Assembly: GCA_030762935.1 (NCBI GenBank)
Contig: CM060900.1
Location: 290,858,736 to 290,922,735, forward strand
Source of the DNA: Hymenopus coronatus
Lineage: Eukaryota; Arthropoda; Insecta; Mantodea; Hymenopodidae
DNA: 64,000 nt
Direction of reading: 5' to 3'
A program made the position numbers and the translations under genes. Below the pieces are notes generated by a model. That model saw nothing but the letters and a program-made list of their open reading frames with translations. It was not told the origin of the DNA and made no database searches. Shown in pieces: positions 22,256 to 35,446 of this stretch; the stretch's first letter is position 1, and every line of letters starts with the position of its first letter.

Positions 22256-23010
22256 CACAGTAGCCATGATGGTATAGTCCCCTTCCGAAACAGTCGGCGT
22301 CAGCCTATACCTAAATCTTCCGGTCTATGCCAGCCTTGAGCACCAGCTATAGGCTTGATCTCAATGAGCACTTCAGAGGAGTTACCCTCTGACAATCACT
22401 AATGGGTGTTTTAAATTTTAACCGAAGTGAGACCTGACTTTATGCCCTGCCCACTGGAAAAATCGCCATTGGCCCACCAATATAAGCAATGCTACCTCAA
22501 CGGAGTCAACGTGGATTCAAGGGACTTGTGGTTTAATACATCGAGCTCCAGACAGCGGTAACACCTCAGGCACCCCCATTCAACTCAGCTAATAATGGTC
22601 GCCGAGCTGCTTCGCGGAGACCCGGTCGCTTGAAAACTACGTGAGTCCGCATGACATCGGAACGACTCCGCACCTAAAGCGCCCACTCAAACTATACATT
22701 TGAGACTTCCGGAGAGCACAGATGTTGAAAGCTACGCCGAACACTTGGAACAGGATCTATGGAGCTAGGAAACATTCCTGTTGGTGAGGCAGGAGTTCAT
22801 TAGCCTAACGAACCAAAACCTATGAGTTTAATAAACCTAGAACACGAAGAGTCTATCTTATTATGAAGGTAACGTGATTAATATAAAGTGTAGTGACACG
22901 TGGCTATGATATATGGAGATGAGCGGATGACGATGATTGCGACTGGTTTGGTCACCCCGACTACGCCAAACCCCTATTCAGATAACGTAAGCCCCTGGGG
23001 AGTAGTGGTC
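22256..23010 (-). mobile_element. LINE 5'UTR, second type
   Basis: The right part (22660-23010) matches 12700-13036 and 41370-41735. The left part (22300-22420) matches 34930-35060, where it lies directly upstream of a gag ORF: shared words are TCCGGTCT.T.CC.GCCT and GAGTTACCCTC. This supports a 5'UTR role on the - strand. The right edge ends in TAACGTAAGCCCCTGGGGAG, the family's outer 5' end. No gag follows, because the opposite-strand copy D begins there. Confidence 0.58.
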
Positions 23011-23397
23011 ACTCACGACTCAGTGCAATTCACAACGCACCAGAACAACCCTGCATAGGAATCATTCCTCCTTTATACAGAGAAAATAACGCAAAAATGT
23101 GCGGGAAACTTCTTGAAAATACTTAAAGCCGAAGATTGAAATATCGAGAAAAAACATGTTGTCTCGCGTTCCGAGGGTTCCAGATATGCTGCGCCGCTCT
23201 TCCTTCTTGTTAACACATCCCAGCTGCGATGACTCAATATCAAGGTGAACACGAGAACCATTGCAGCAGACGGTAATGTCACACTACTTCCTCTCAGAGC
23301 TCGTCTGCCAAGGACTGCCATCCTAGCGGGCGAGACATCCAAATACACTGCAAGATTTTTCCCTCGATGTAGTCTCTGGATGTAGAAGACCAATCTA
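23011..23397. other. Unassigned stretch with a 143-codon reading frame on the - strand (23073-23504)
   Basis: On the - strand, LVFYIQRLHRGKNLAVYLDV and SPARMAVLGRRALRGSSVTL are followed by a frame that stays open for 143 codons and crosses a GAT microsatellite at 23398-23417. I recognise no protein family. It begins inside the LINE 3' end, so it is probably chance or part of an unclassified repeat. It is recorded because it is long for this window. Confidence 0.3.
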
Positions 23398-26224
23398 ATG
23401 ATGATGATGATGATGATTCTAACCGTGCTTGGAAAAAACAACTCGTCAAAATACCGAAAATAAGTGAGAATTATAAAACAATTTAAAGATATAAAGATGG
23501 CCAAAGTAACATATAAAACCTGTGGAAATAAAAAAACGACTGCCGAAAGCCCCTGATGAAGGTAAAAACAATTGAAAATAATGTAGTTAAAAGGTCCTAC
23601 ATATAATTAAAACTAAATCTTCAAGTTATTAGGTAACTTGAGAAAAAATATTTAAAAGCGTTATTTATCACTCCATTGTCGCAGGTCAGAAAACATAAAA
23701 CAAGAAAAAAACTGGAGCAAATGTCATCTGAAATAAACATTTAAAAACTTTATCCACCGCTGAAGTTTCATCTCCAAAAGCCTAGTCGGCAGTTGCAGCG
23801 TAGGTTGTAATGGTGCTGGGCAAGCACACTCTATCAACACATAACGGACGGACAAAGCTTCGTCGCATAGAGGACAGATAGGAGGTTCCTTCATAAGCAG
23901 ATACCTGTGTATAATCAACAGTGGCATTTGAAACAACATATCCTCACGACCAGATATGCGTGACGTGGTTGACCGGTGTAGAGGACATACCCCTTAGTCT
24001 ATTTTCGCAAATAGCTGACCACTCATCATGACAGGGAGAAAACACCGCTTTCCTCGGCTGTTACACAAGCAATTGTAACACTCAGTTTTCTGGTTGCCGT
24101 CTTCTCTGACAAATCCACCAGTTTATTCTCCGCAAGCTAACGTCCAGGAATGCATGCGCACTAAACACTAACACTGGAAGCGTGTAAAATCTAGATGTTA
24201 CCCTGAATGCGCTGTACGAGGGGATGATAGTAGTAGGACTACAAATCTTCTGAAGTGCATTTAGGGAATCAGTCACTTTAAGGCAGTCGCTCCAATTTCG
24301 AGGGCGAACATAGAGAATGGCTCTGTATATGGCATAGGCCTCCCTCTCGATCTTTCTAGATGCGCTACCGGGCAAACCGAAAATTTAGAATTCGGTCCCA
24401 GTAACAAAGGGATATGCAGCACCGTTTGCACACTTATTACCATGGATGTATACACAAATAAAGCCGCTGTAACTCTTTATAAATGCTTAAAGGAAAAATA
24501 AAGTATACGAATACTAGACATAGGCGTAGCAGATTTCCCGTAAACCATTATCACGACATCTGCGTGAGATATAACACATAAACAAGGTTGGTGTGCCCGC
24601 CTCTCTTGAGAAACATGTTAAGAAGGTCCATATTAAACCACCGAACAAGCTCTCGGAAACGAAAACCTGCAGGTCTTGAACTGAGTGTGAGGTTGCGGTA
24701 ACGATCGTCCATCTCAGTACAGAAAGAAGGGGTAACCGTTGGACGAGCAGTTACACATTTAAAGCCACAGCCATGATTGACCAACAGGACATTAGGCCGA
24801 CACCGCAGAGGATGTTCTGACGATGTGGCGTGGAGGCTAATAACTGCACTGGTCGGAAAAGCACAAACATCCACACGGATGCCCTGATTATGGACAGTGT
24901 AATCGTCTCAGTACAGATGATCGTGCTGGGGAATAAACAATGCATCGATAGTTGTACTTGCACCGGTTCAATGCGCGATAAAGACGGAGCAACCGTGTCC
25001 TGTCTGCTTGGTAAGATTTGCCATATAAAATATTCAGAGATTGTTTATATCGCGCTTTCAGCTGTGTTATATGTCGTGGTAGGAAAGTTTCTGATCAAAT
25101 ATCAAGCGAAGAAATTTCGCCTCATCTGTGAATGGAAACAAATTTGGCTCGAGTCCAAGACAGTGTGCCATCGCCTTCTGCGGCGCTAGAAGTTAACGCA
25201 GAGTGACTCCTCATTTAGGAAACGAAAATCTTGTTTCGAACTCCCGTCAGATAAATTTCCTAAATACTGCTGAAGATGGCGTTCCACAAACGTCGCCCGC
25301 TGAGAAGTACAAAAGATTGTAAATTGTATACAAGTACAAATAAGTAGGATGACATACCTGACGGTACAAATTGCGACATTAAATTAATCGCTATAATAAA
25401 CAGTGTCACGCTTAGTATCCACTACTTTAGAACACAATTCTCTTGAATAAAACGATTAGGAGAAGCCAACCGACCTTCAAGCGCAAAACGTAATCTCTCA
25501 AAACCTCCTGAAGGAAAAACCGTAGGCGTCCGTGAATGTACCAGTTGTGGAGAGAACCTAAGATTTCCACTCGCCAACACGTATCTCAAGCCTTCTCGAG
25601 GTCAAAAGTATCCCAAATGTTTGACAGTTCTGAAGAAAGGGTTCAAGATATGCATCATAACGATAAAACGTGGTCAGCCAATGAACGACGTCTTCGAAAA
25701 CCGCACTGGGTGGTGGTCCGAAGATTGTGGGATATCAGCCAGCACACCTTCAATCTAATGATCTTGCGTTCCATAACCTTGCACAGGCAACTGGTGGACG
25801 AAAAGGGACGGTAGCTGGAAGAACAATGACGGCTGCTTCCAGCCTTTAAAATAGGTATAATGTTGGCTTCCCACCACTTTCCTGGAAAAGTGACGTTAAC
25901 ACAGACATGATTTTAAACTTTAAGTAGGAAAGCCTTACTCTCAGGAGAGAATTGCTACAACATTTGGACGTGGATGCCATCGGGATCTGCCGAGGAGGTT
26001 CGCGAAGATGAAAGAGAATGGTAAAGTTCCGCCATGTAGAAAAGTCCACTGTAATCTTCAAGGCTTCTGCAACAAGAGAAAAAAACCTTGAGATTCCACC
26101 TGAGTCCTAATTGAGAGAATTCAAGCGAATAGTTCTCTGAGCCAGTTACCAAGTTGAAAGCATGGCCTAAAGATTAGCCACGTCAAAATTATCAACAGCA
26201 ACTTATCAACATCGCCGGTTCTGA
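23398..26224 (-). mobile_element. LINE family 1 copy I: RT, thumb, RNase H, C-terminus and 3'UTR
   Basis: Read from right to left. The RT N-terminal part lies at about 25500-26160 (EDYSGLFYMAELYHSLSSSR, then SSADPDGIHVQML). The thumb lies at 24551-25190 (HPLRCRPNVLLVNHGCGFKC, SRPAGFRFRELVRWF). RNase H lies at 24082-24540 (GSASRKIEREAYAIYRAILY, then NWSDCLKVTDSLNALQ, where the Glu and Asp are active-site residues). The C-terminus lies at 23724-23939 (KEPPICPLCDEALSVRYVLI, a zinc-binding-like C-x2-C). The 3'UTR follows, with a GAT tail at 23398. The RT centre is badly broken. The 5' side is cut at about 26224 by the 3' end of copy J. Confidence 0.78.
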
Positions 26225-29200
26225 TTATGATGACTGGGTTTCAAGGGCGCTCAAATACTAGGTTTTTAGCGACCTTTCATAACTAAACGTGGCAAAAAAA
26301 AGCTCTAAAATTAGACTAAAAGCCACCATGGGATAACTTACCATGTGAGTCAAAATTGGACATAAAATGCAGTGTAAAACTATAAAAATATAAAACCATT
26401 TGGAACAATGGAGCGCAAAAAGGGATAAAAACATGGAAAATTAAGAGTGCAGTAGCATGATACATAACACAAACTAAATCCTGAAAGTGAATCTAATTGT
26501 TGATAAATATTTAAAAACCATGTCATCCACACCAGCGTCTTCGCCAAGGACTTCAGCTATGTAGACCGGACGCTGGGCAGTTGTGCGAAGCGCTGCTAGA
26601 GCATCACACTCTAACAGCACATGCGATACCGCCAGTACCGCTCCAAATAGCGGTCAGAAGGAACCGAATCAAAGTAGCTATGAGTAAAAAATGCAGTAGC
26701 CTATTTGCAACCGAGCCAATATCGCCTCCTCCCAACGAAATTGACGTGAGGAGGTTACCTAATTTATAGGGTGGTTCTTCGGTTCTCTAAACTTGTTAAT
26801 GCGAAGAAACCAACACTCTGCATACCAGCCCGAATATATTGCTATCCGTACAAATAACCCAAAATCTCCGCTTATTGCACAAGTAACTGTAACACTGAGC
26901 TCTATGATTATCAATTTTGCTGCCAAATCAGCCAGTTCATTCCGCGGCAAGCCAACGTGACCAGGAATCCAAACACAGTCTACATTTACGCCAGACACGT
27001 GTTAAATGTGGGGCTACCCTGAATATGCTGTACGATAGGATGGTTGGTGTACAGTTGACAAATGCTCTGAAGTGCACAGAGGGGAATCAGTCATTATAAG
27101 GTGTCAGCCAGTGACACGGGTTCGATTCCGAGCAACCGCATATGAGATTTGTGCGGCACAGGGTTGGGCTTCCTCCAGGTTCCCTCGCCATCACATTTGA
27201 GCGGTGCTACCATCTTAATTGCATGTATCATCAATGTCGTCACCTGCGGTGCCTCAGTAGTAAAAGAGGACGTTAAACATTATAAAAAAGGAGTCATACA
27301 GATTTCAACGCCGAACGTAGGCATCGGCCTGGTATTTAGCATGGAGCTCTTCAGAGAAAATGGATTTGCTACTAGTTAAACCGAAGGTATAGGCTTAGGT
27401 CACACTAACAAAGGCACATCCAGCACAGTCAGTGCACTTACTTTTATTGGAATGTATAACAAAGCGGCCACTCTTAATTAAAAAAAAATTCTACGCAAAA
27501 ACAAGTATGAATTCTAGACAAAGACGTGACAGATTTACCATAAGCCCTTTTCCCGAAGTCTACATAGGATGTAGTACGTATCCAAGGTGCATGCACCCTC
27601 TCACCCTTACAAAACATACGAGGCATATCAAGATCGTGCTTACAAAGCACTCCCGGAAACGAAATCCGGCAGGCCCCGCACTAAGTATGGGGTTTTTAAT
27701 GCGACCATCCAATTCTGTATTAAAGGGGTAGTAAACGATGGATGCGCAGGCTAGCTCTTTAGTCCACATCCATAATTGGTGAACACAACATTACTTCGGC
27801 CGTTCAGACGTTCTTCTGTCGATTCGCCATAAAGGCTATAAACTGGGTTGATTGCAAAAGTTCCAATAACCACACGGATATTCTGATTATATAGTGTGTC
27901 TAATCTCGTCAGCACAGATGATGTGCTAAATAATAAATAAGGCATGCGTAGTCGAATCAATACACGAAAAAGACGCAGCAATAATGCCCGAACCTCTGCC
28001 GAAGAATTGCTGCATAGAATCCGTAAAATATTCACAGAACAGACACATCACGCTTTCAGCTGTCCTAAATGTGGTGACCAACAAGGTTTTCGATTCAAGA
28101 TCAACCCCAGAAATCTCGCCTCATCTGCGAATGCAAGTTAATCTGGCCCGAGTCGAAGAGAAGGCGGCAATCACCATCTACGGTGCCAGAGGTTAACGCA
28201 GAATGATTTATTAGATGAGAAAGAAACGCCGTTTTTTCGAGCTCCTCTCATAAAGTTTGTCTAAACACTGCTGGAGACGGAGTTCTAAAAAAGAAGTACG
28301 CTGAGAAGTACAAAAAATGGAAAGGTCGTCCACCGGTCATGGGACCGGACACCAGGGGGGCATATTGACATTTAGAACGCTTACAGATCTCTGTGGCAGA
28401 CCGTTCTCTCGAAAAAAGGAACAGGAAAAAAAAATGAGCCGAACCTCAGTCGGAAATCGCAGTTCGTCATAAGCTGTTGAATGAGCAACGGTAGGCGTCC
28501 ACGTATATTCCAACTGTGGAAGTAACGTAATATCTCTGCTCGCCAACATATATTATAAGCCTTCCCGAGGTCAAGAAATACCTAACTGTCCGACAGTTCG
28601 TAAGAAACCCAGCAATGACCTGCTCTCACATCGATACAAGGTGGTTGGATACTGAACGACATCGTCAAAGACCACACAGGATTTTAGTCAGGAGATAGTG
28701 GGATTGGAGCCACCACATCAATCGTCCATTGATCATGCGTTTAGGTGGGGGAAATAGGACGTAACTGGGACGGAAGGTGACGGTCCTTTCAAGGTTTCAA
28801 AATACATACAATAGTGGCCTCCCGCCAATGTGCTGGAAAACTAGAGGCAACCCAAACGTGATTATAGGCCTCGAGCAGGAACCTCTTAACTTCAGAAGAG
28901 AGATGTTGCATCATTTTGACGTACATTTCTTCTGGACTTGGTGAAGAGTTTCTCGAAGAATAAATGGTATGGTCTAGCTCCGCCATGGTGAAAAGACGAT
29001 TAGTCCTCAATGATTCCATAACGAAAGTGGAGGTCTTGAGAACCTACCTGAGCCTTGGCACGCAGAAATTCAGGTGAATAATTATCTGAACTAAACACTC
29101 AAGCGAAAGCACCGCGTAAGAGTGTTAGCCACGTAAAACGGATCAACTGCAGTGCCTGTCGCTGCTTTTAGACCGCGATTGGTATATGGGTCGAATTTCT

Positions 29201-30010
29201 GGCCACACGTCTTAACTTAACTCATTCATCAGAAGAAGGTCACCTTTCCTCCAGCGGACAGGAAATTGACAGGGTTGTCCAGAGGACTGCAGAATAGAAA
29301 GCTCGGCAGCATAAAGAATTTTCTCTGTAAGGTATTCGAAAACAACGCCCAGCTAGTTGTGCTCGGTGTAGTTAAAGATAGTCAAGCGTGAAAAAAGGTT
29401 CCAGTTAGCTCAATCCAAGCGCCATATAAATACACATGCGGAACATGTATCATGTTCTAAGATAATAATAAGATTAGAACAGTGCTCGCTAGAATGTAAA
29501 TAAGATCTACAGATGGTAAATCTGTTAGATGGCTGCGTAATCCTTGCAGCAACTGACTGGATTTCAGACTGCAAGGAGACGGATTCAGCATAAATGTCAT
29601 TTCTGATAAGCATCATAGCGCACCCGTGTGCTGGAACACCTTCTTCCGGTTATAATTCACACCGTACAGAAGGGTAGTACCTAAATGAAACATTGCCTTG
29701 TGGATGGAGTTTTGTCTATTGTAGACAGACGTCTATAAGTTGAATCTGGTAGAGCAATAGTTCAAACTCTGCTCGATGTGATAGAATGCTGCGAATGTTC
29801 CACTTTAGGATAACCGTTGTCTGTGGAATAGGAGACGTTCTAAACAGAAAGACGCCTCGGCATATCAGGCGGTGCTGGTCGCTTAAATTTACTTTTTTAG
29901 CAGTTCAATTTACACTATTTTCAGAAGCGTGACGCTGCCGCTTACTTGCTGTCCATCTGGCAGTAAGAGCAGAATGATCCTGCTCCATCTCCTACAGAGC
30001 AGAGACAGGT
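26225..30010 (-). mobile_element. LINE family 1 copy J: from gag end to 3'UTR, interrupted by SINE1
   Basis: The 3' end is at 26225 (GATTATGATGACTGGGTTTC, with the tail to the left). The C-terminus spans 26500-26760. RNase H spans 26759-27480 with VWIPGHVGLPRNELADLAAK (the conserved GH..I.GNE.AD motif), and SINE1 is inserted at 27095-27291. The thumb is at 27560-28035 (DTLYNQNIRVVIGTFAINPV and SAGPAGFRFRECF). RT lies at 28200-29140 with the N-terminal piece MAELDHTIYSSRNSSPSPEE. The endonuclease at 29400-29860 has lost about 250 bases near 29505. A gag end follows to 30010, where the 3' end of copy K is joined. Confidence 0.78.
27095..27291 (+). repeat. SINE1, 5'-truncated, inside LINE copy J RNase H
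   Basis: Starts within the tRNA-like head (GACACGGGTTCGATTCCGAG includes the B box), then GCATATGAGATTTGTG and the 3' region CACCTGCGGTGCCTCAGTAG, ending in a short A-rich tail. A short direct repeat AGTCAT at 27089-27094 and 27292-27297 fits a target-site duplication. Confidence 0.8.
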
Positions 30011-30762
30011 AAGGTTTCAAGGCACTCAAACTTTATGAAATTAACGCCAAAGACAATAAAATAAAAACATAAATTAAATTTCTTACTAAAGGACATGGCA
30101 ACATGAATATTAAAACCTACTAACATAGGCCGCAAGACAATAAAAGTGGTCCGGAAGATTAAAATACTAAATAAAACTACATTCTATCAAAGCTCTAAAA
30201 CGTAACTGAAACAATATACGGCCAACCATAGGGCATTTTCGAATAAAACACATTCTACTGCAAGCATGTTGTCCGCCAACATAGACACTATGTCGTGGCA
30301 AGGTGGTACAGCAGCGTCCAATTGGAACTGGCTCTCCATGGCGTAAATAACAGTAACTAAAATGACAGTGTCCGATAGGCATGAGGCATTAAATGGCCTC
30401 TTCTCGGCGGGTACGCGACAAGAGATTTTCAGGCTTCCGGAAGTAGCTTAATTATGCACAATGTGTTGTCACTAACTCGGGACCATTCAGCCACCCAACG
30501 AGAAAGAACAGGCTAAGGTAAACTGCCTTCATTCGCGGGAACGGAAGAACAAAACATCCTGGGATATAGGATGTCTCTCTTGGCAGCAGAATCAGCTGCC
30601 TAATTTCCAACTACACAGGTGTGACCAGGCACTCACAGAAACGTCGCTCTGAGACCTGCTTCTGAAATGGACTGAAGACAATTCTGGATTCACTGTACGA
30701 TAGGGTGGAGTGTATAAAGCGCACAAATTCTTTGGAGGGCACCGAGGGAATCCGTAGAGATA

Positions 30763-31008
30763 TCAAAGAGTGATATCACATGTCGCCGCACATAAAAAAA
30801 GATCCCGAAGCAAATTAAACAGTGCAGTGGTAAAAACCGAACACTGAGGCGAAAGAGGAAAATTAAAACTTTGGTCTTCAACCATAAAGGCACACCCAAC
30901 ACCTTGTGCGTTCTTCGACCCGTCAGTATAAATAAAAATGTTGTCCGGATGTTTGACTTCGAATTGCGAAGTGGGGGGGGGGGGACCTAGGTGGATTGGT
31001 GTCCCCAA
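30763..31008 (-). pseudogene. RNase H start of LINE copy K
   Basis: 81 open codons with HPDNIFIYTDGSKNAQGVGC, the first beta strand and active-site Asp of an RNase H domain, followed by AFMVEDQSFNFPL. RNase H removes the RNA strand during reverse transcription. Its presence separates this family from Jockey elements that lack it. Confidence 0.8.
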
Positions 31009-31780
31009 ACGAAGCTAAGGAGGGAAAGTAGTTTCTCTTTTTGGAAGTAGAGCAGGCACAGCCATATCCATTTGCGCAAGGAGCTTGCGAAGCCGCACCA
31101 CTGAAGGCAATAGGGCGAGAAAGCGAGAAGCGTACAAAACATCCAGGGAATCGTCAAAGAAGAATACATGAGCTGGGTGTTGAGGCATGTTGGATAGACG
31201 GCATGCATAGCTGCACGGAAGATACTCACGGCGATAACAGCGGTAGTTCTGCCGCTTCCACGCATAATCTATTAACAGGCCCAGCGCAAAATGCGCCAGC
31301 TGCTAGCCGTATACCTAGATGATGAGCAGTGTTTAAGTGACAAAGGATAGAGGGTCACGCAGAAAAATTAATGATACACCCATAATCCAATTTGGAGCAG
31401 ACCAAGGTTCTACATAGTCATAGAAATACGGTCCTATCCGCTCCCCAGGATGTGCCACTTAAAAGACGTAAAATTTCGAGAGAACGTATGCACCGCGCCC
31501 TCAAAACCCTATGGGCGGACCAACATAATCTTTGATCGAATATTAATCCGAGGAATCTCATGTAGTAAATTTGTGCTGATGCGGAGGATAGGAGAAGAAA
31601 TCACCTTCCGGCGCCACAAATTTACACAACCCATCTTTTTGGCAAAGAAGTGGAAGCAATTTACCAGACTTTAGGAAGAGATAGGGTCTACACACTCCTG
31701 AAAATGACGCTCAACGAGATAGCTGTGAGTTACAAAGTAAAATCGTCGGCAAAGGGCGACGATGAAATCCCTGGCGGAAA

Positions 31781-32107
31781 TTAGTTATTAAGATGGTTGG
31801 TAGCTATAAGGAGATGTGTGACACTAAGTCCTGAATCCCGAGGTACTCCGTTCGGCTGAGTAAAACAATAAGATAAATGTGAACCCGCACGCACCCCAAA
31901 TACGCGGTCTTTCATGAACGCCCGAATGAATATGGGGAAGCGACCACAGAAACCCCACTTTTGAACTGAATAAAGAATGCCAGTCCTCCAACATGTGTCG
32001 CAAGCTTTCTCTAATTCAAAAAATACAGCTACAGGAACCCATTCATATTGCGACTTGAAAGAGACACCAGATGATCCATAGTAAAGCGGTGCCGACGAAA
32101 ACCACAC
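31781..32107 (-). pseudogene. Reverse transcriptase palm fragment of LINE copy K
   Basis: 108 open codons cover RT motifs A to B. FFELEKACDTCWRTGIL carries the motif A Asp (in ACDTCW). WGFCGRFPIFIRAFMKDRVF is the segment after it. QPNGVPRDSGLSVT corresponds to the motif B Q.G.PQGS.LS. The YADD box beyond it is not in this open frame. Several residues differ from the family consensus, as expected for a decayed copy. Confidence 0.8.
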
Positions 32108-32500
32108 TGAACATTCAATAGGAGGTCCAGAGATTCAGACCAAACGTAAACTGCCCATTTAACATGCGTTCCACAACCTTGGAAACGCAACGGGTTAGGG
32201 AATTTGGGTGAAAGCTGGAAAGTAGTTGGTGATCCTTGTCGGTTTTCAGAATTGGAACAACGGTGGTCTCGGGCCACAGAGTAGGAAACGCACCTTCATG
32301 TCAAATACGGTTATAGAGCTTGAGGAAAAAGAGCTTACTATCTGAAAGCAAATTTTGTAGTAGCGACACATATATAACGTCGAGCCCAGGAATTAAAAGC
32401 CTAGAAATAGAGAGGGTGTGTTGTGTTGTAGCTCGCTCAAACTAAACGGCCGGTTATAATCCTTATGGTTGCTGGAAAAGAATGATAACTCTTGAGCTTG

Positions 32501-32502
<2 letters not shown>

Positions 32503-32545
<43 letters not shown>
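32503..32545. repeat. (TA)n microsatellite
   Basis: About 21 TA units in uninterrupted array, inside the RT N-terminal region of LINE copy K. Confidence 0.97.
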
Positions 32546-32549
<4 letters not shown>

Positions 32550-32717
32550 CTTCAAAGGGCCTGCCTAAGTTGTTGGTAATAAGGGTCGGCTCCACCAGAA
32601 TGTCGCCCCTTAACTTACTACGGGTATAAGACACGGCTTTACCTTATCGGCTACGCGCCTATCTATCCCACACAACGGATGAAGGCGAAGCTATATTAAA
32701 GATCTCCCATAAAGTTT

Positions 32718-33116
32718 TTAAGAGGCCTTCTTGTTTTCACGTATAATGTGACGCGCTCTATCCCATAATCGTTTAAGCACTATTAAGTTATTTTCACTTG
32801 GGTGACGTTTGAAAACCCAAAGAGCCCTTCTCCGTGCAGGGTTGGCTTTGCCGCATTCCTCGTTTAACCAAGGAACCGCGGTACGCCTGGGATGGGGAGA
32901 CGAACTAGGAATGAGGCGCTTGGCAGCGGTCACAATAATGCAAGTCAGGTGCTCAACCATGCTATTAATTGTGAGATATTCCCTATCAGAAAAGTGAGCT
33001 AAACGAGAATAAAGTGACCAATCAGACTTACCAAACTGCAATGTTGGTACACCAGCGGCTGAAAGAGTAAGATATTCAAAGGTAATAATAACAGGAAAAT
33101 GATAACTCGAGTGCAC
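32718..33116 (-). pseudogene. Endonuclease-RT linker fragment of LINE copy K
   Basis: 132 open codons reading through TLQFGKSDWSLYSRLAHFSD, then ITVDSMVEHL-like and ANPARRRALWVFKRHPSENN, with DRARHIIRENKKAS at the end. The same order is found in copies A, C, G and N between the endonuclease and RT, so this is the linker of family 1. Confidence 0.72.
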
Positions 33117-35064
33117 ATCAGAGACAACATTTCACTCTAAGCGGCGTTTAAGCTGAGCAGAGCAGATATTTAAATCGAGGTGACAAAGGGTGCCAGTAGA
33201 GTCTGAAAGAAATGTAGGCCCACCAGTTTTCAGAACATGGATGTTCAGTTGATTTAGCAAAATCAGTGATTATGACTCCCCTCGTACATGCCCTGGGAGA
33301 TCCCCAAAGGTGGTGAGGTCCATTTAAAATCTCCCACTAGAAGGTGTGATGGAGACAATTGTGAAGCTAAACTCACCAGGTCAGCAATGCCAAATGAAAA
33401 CGAAGGGGGGACTTAAATATTACAGAGGAATAAACTGAAACCTGGAACAGAAACGCGGACAGCAACAGCTTGCAATTGAGTGATGATTGGTACAGATCGG
33501 AAACACATGTCATCTTGAACCAGGACAATGGACCACCGTGCGTAGAACTCTCTTCCGGTTCTACACAAAGAAAATCGGTATGCAGCTTTGCAATGCAAAG
33601 GTATATCAAGGGCGAAGTGTTTACTCCTGTAAGCAAAGATATTCGCGTTAAGAAATCCAGTTCAAACCGATGTGTATGTAGACCATGTATATTCCACTGG
33701 AGGAGGGCCGTAATAAGGACGGTAGGAAGGCTGGGTTTTAGTATACGCGCACCGGTAAGGTAACGACTCAATGGGTGGCCTGGGGGCTTTGGAGCACTTT
33801 TATCTTTTTCTTTTTGGTTGGGCTACGGCTCAGGCCAGTGTGGCTGCCAACAGGAAATGAATCTAGATTGTCATCGCTGGTATGGGTGTCCGTAAAAGCC
33901 TTTCGGGTGCGGTTAGGAGAGCGGGAAGGTGTTGTGTGATGACGACTGTACGACTTACGGGTCATGCAATGTGGTATATTGGAATAAGATGTAGATGGCA
34001 TAAAGGAAGATGGGGGCAACAATGTGGTCTTTGGAGACGAAACGTTATGGGAGGAGCAAACTGTTTCTATACAGTGGACGAGCGGGAAGAACGACCACGG
34101 ATTTTCTGAACTATAACATTCTATTTCCGCATTGCCATTGGCCAGGAACGGAATATTTGAAGGTGGTGTTTGTGTGAAGATCACAATAACGTTTCCGTGC
34201 GGCTTGAAAACTTAGGAGCTCTTTGACTCTTATCTTCTAGATCGTCTTCTCCTCATGGAAACGGGAAGACTCCTTTCAGTTGGATGTGTGCTCCTCTCCA
34301 CAATTGACACAAGTGGAGCCTTTGGCTCTTAAAGATCCATCGTGTCTTTTTTGCCCACATTGAGTACAAACTCGTGAATTGATCCAGCGTTGTTGTTTAC
34401 GTTTCAATTTCTGACAATGGTAGCAGTGCATCGGGTTAAGGATATATGGGAGCAGCAGCGCTCACTCATAACCAGACATGAAGAAAGCCGGAATCTCAGT
34501 CCATTAAAATGTCAAAAGTACCGTACGGAGCGTGAACGGCTTGCCAACGTGTTTGCCAATTAATCTGTAAGCACCGATAACAGCTTGATCAGCTTCACTA
34601 TGCCGTCGTTAATCCGTTCAAATTGGCAGTAGTTACTACACTTCGGCTAATAATCAAGGGTTTGTGCTTCTCCACCTTAATATGGTAAGCCCTCAAAAGA
34701 GATCCACTCACCAACATTAGCAGTTGGTCAGATGTACCTCAGTTAAAACTGTGTCATCTGTACGTGTGGCTTTGCTGACATTTCCGTAAATTCTGCACAG
34801 TTCTTTTTATATATGAAATGAACTGATATCCTTAATTGTCCTTGTCTCGCATAAAAGTCGCATTACGAAACACCGTGGTGTTGAAAAGGGTAAGCGCAGA
34901 GGAGTCAAAGTAGTATAGCCCCCCGCCTCCAGAAGGGTCGGCGTCAGCCCGCCATCCAAGGGATATAAGAAAAAGACACTTAAACTTTCCGGTCTGTACC
35001 GGCCTGGAACACCCGCTACAGGCCTGATCTCAAGGAGTACTTAGAGAGAGTTATCCTCCGATTT

Positions 35065-35139
<75 letters not shown>

Positions 35140-35146
35140 ATAGTAA

Positions 35147-35182
<36 letters not shown>

Positions 35183-35244
35183 CAGTGATAGTGGAGGTAG
35201 TAGTAGTAGCAGTAGTAGTAGTGGTAGTAGTGGTGGTAATATTG

Positions 35245-35320
<76 letters not shown>

Positions 35321-35353
35321 AAGTAGTAGTGTTTGCAGTAGTAGTACTAGGAA

Positions 35354-35446
<93 letters not shown>

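Larger units (their letters stand above)
30011..35064 (-). mobile_element. LINE family 1 copy K: nearly complete, decayed
   Basis: The 5'UTR of the second type is at about 34880-35064. The gag region is at 33780-34870 and is frame-broken. The endonuclease is at 33130-33771, starting LITALLQWNIHGLHTHRFEL. The linker is at 32718-33116 (NPARRRALWVFKRHPSENN). RT is at 31700-32430: LLLNVQCGFRRHRFTMDHLV, then FFELEKACDTCWRTGIL (conserved F.DLEKAYDT.W), VFGVRAGSHLSYCFTQPNGV and a palm with P.GVPRDSGLSV. The thumb is at 31000-31700. RNase H is at 30690-31008 (HPDNIFIYTDGSKNAQGVGC, where Y-T-D-G-S is its first active-site motif). The C-terminus is at 30160-30540, and the 3' end at 30011 has little tail. 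A TA repeat interrupts the RT N-terminal region at 32503-32545. It is the most complete - strand copy. Confidence 0.82.

Noticed and set aside
24830..25189. 119-codon + strand frame
   Set aside because: It is the shadow of the LINE copy I thumb region, which is on the - strand.
32437..32634. Frame with alternating Tyr-Ile
   Set aside because: It is the TA microsatellite within LINE copy K.
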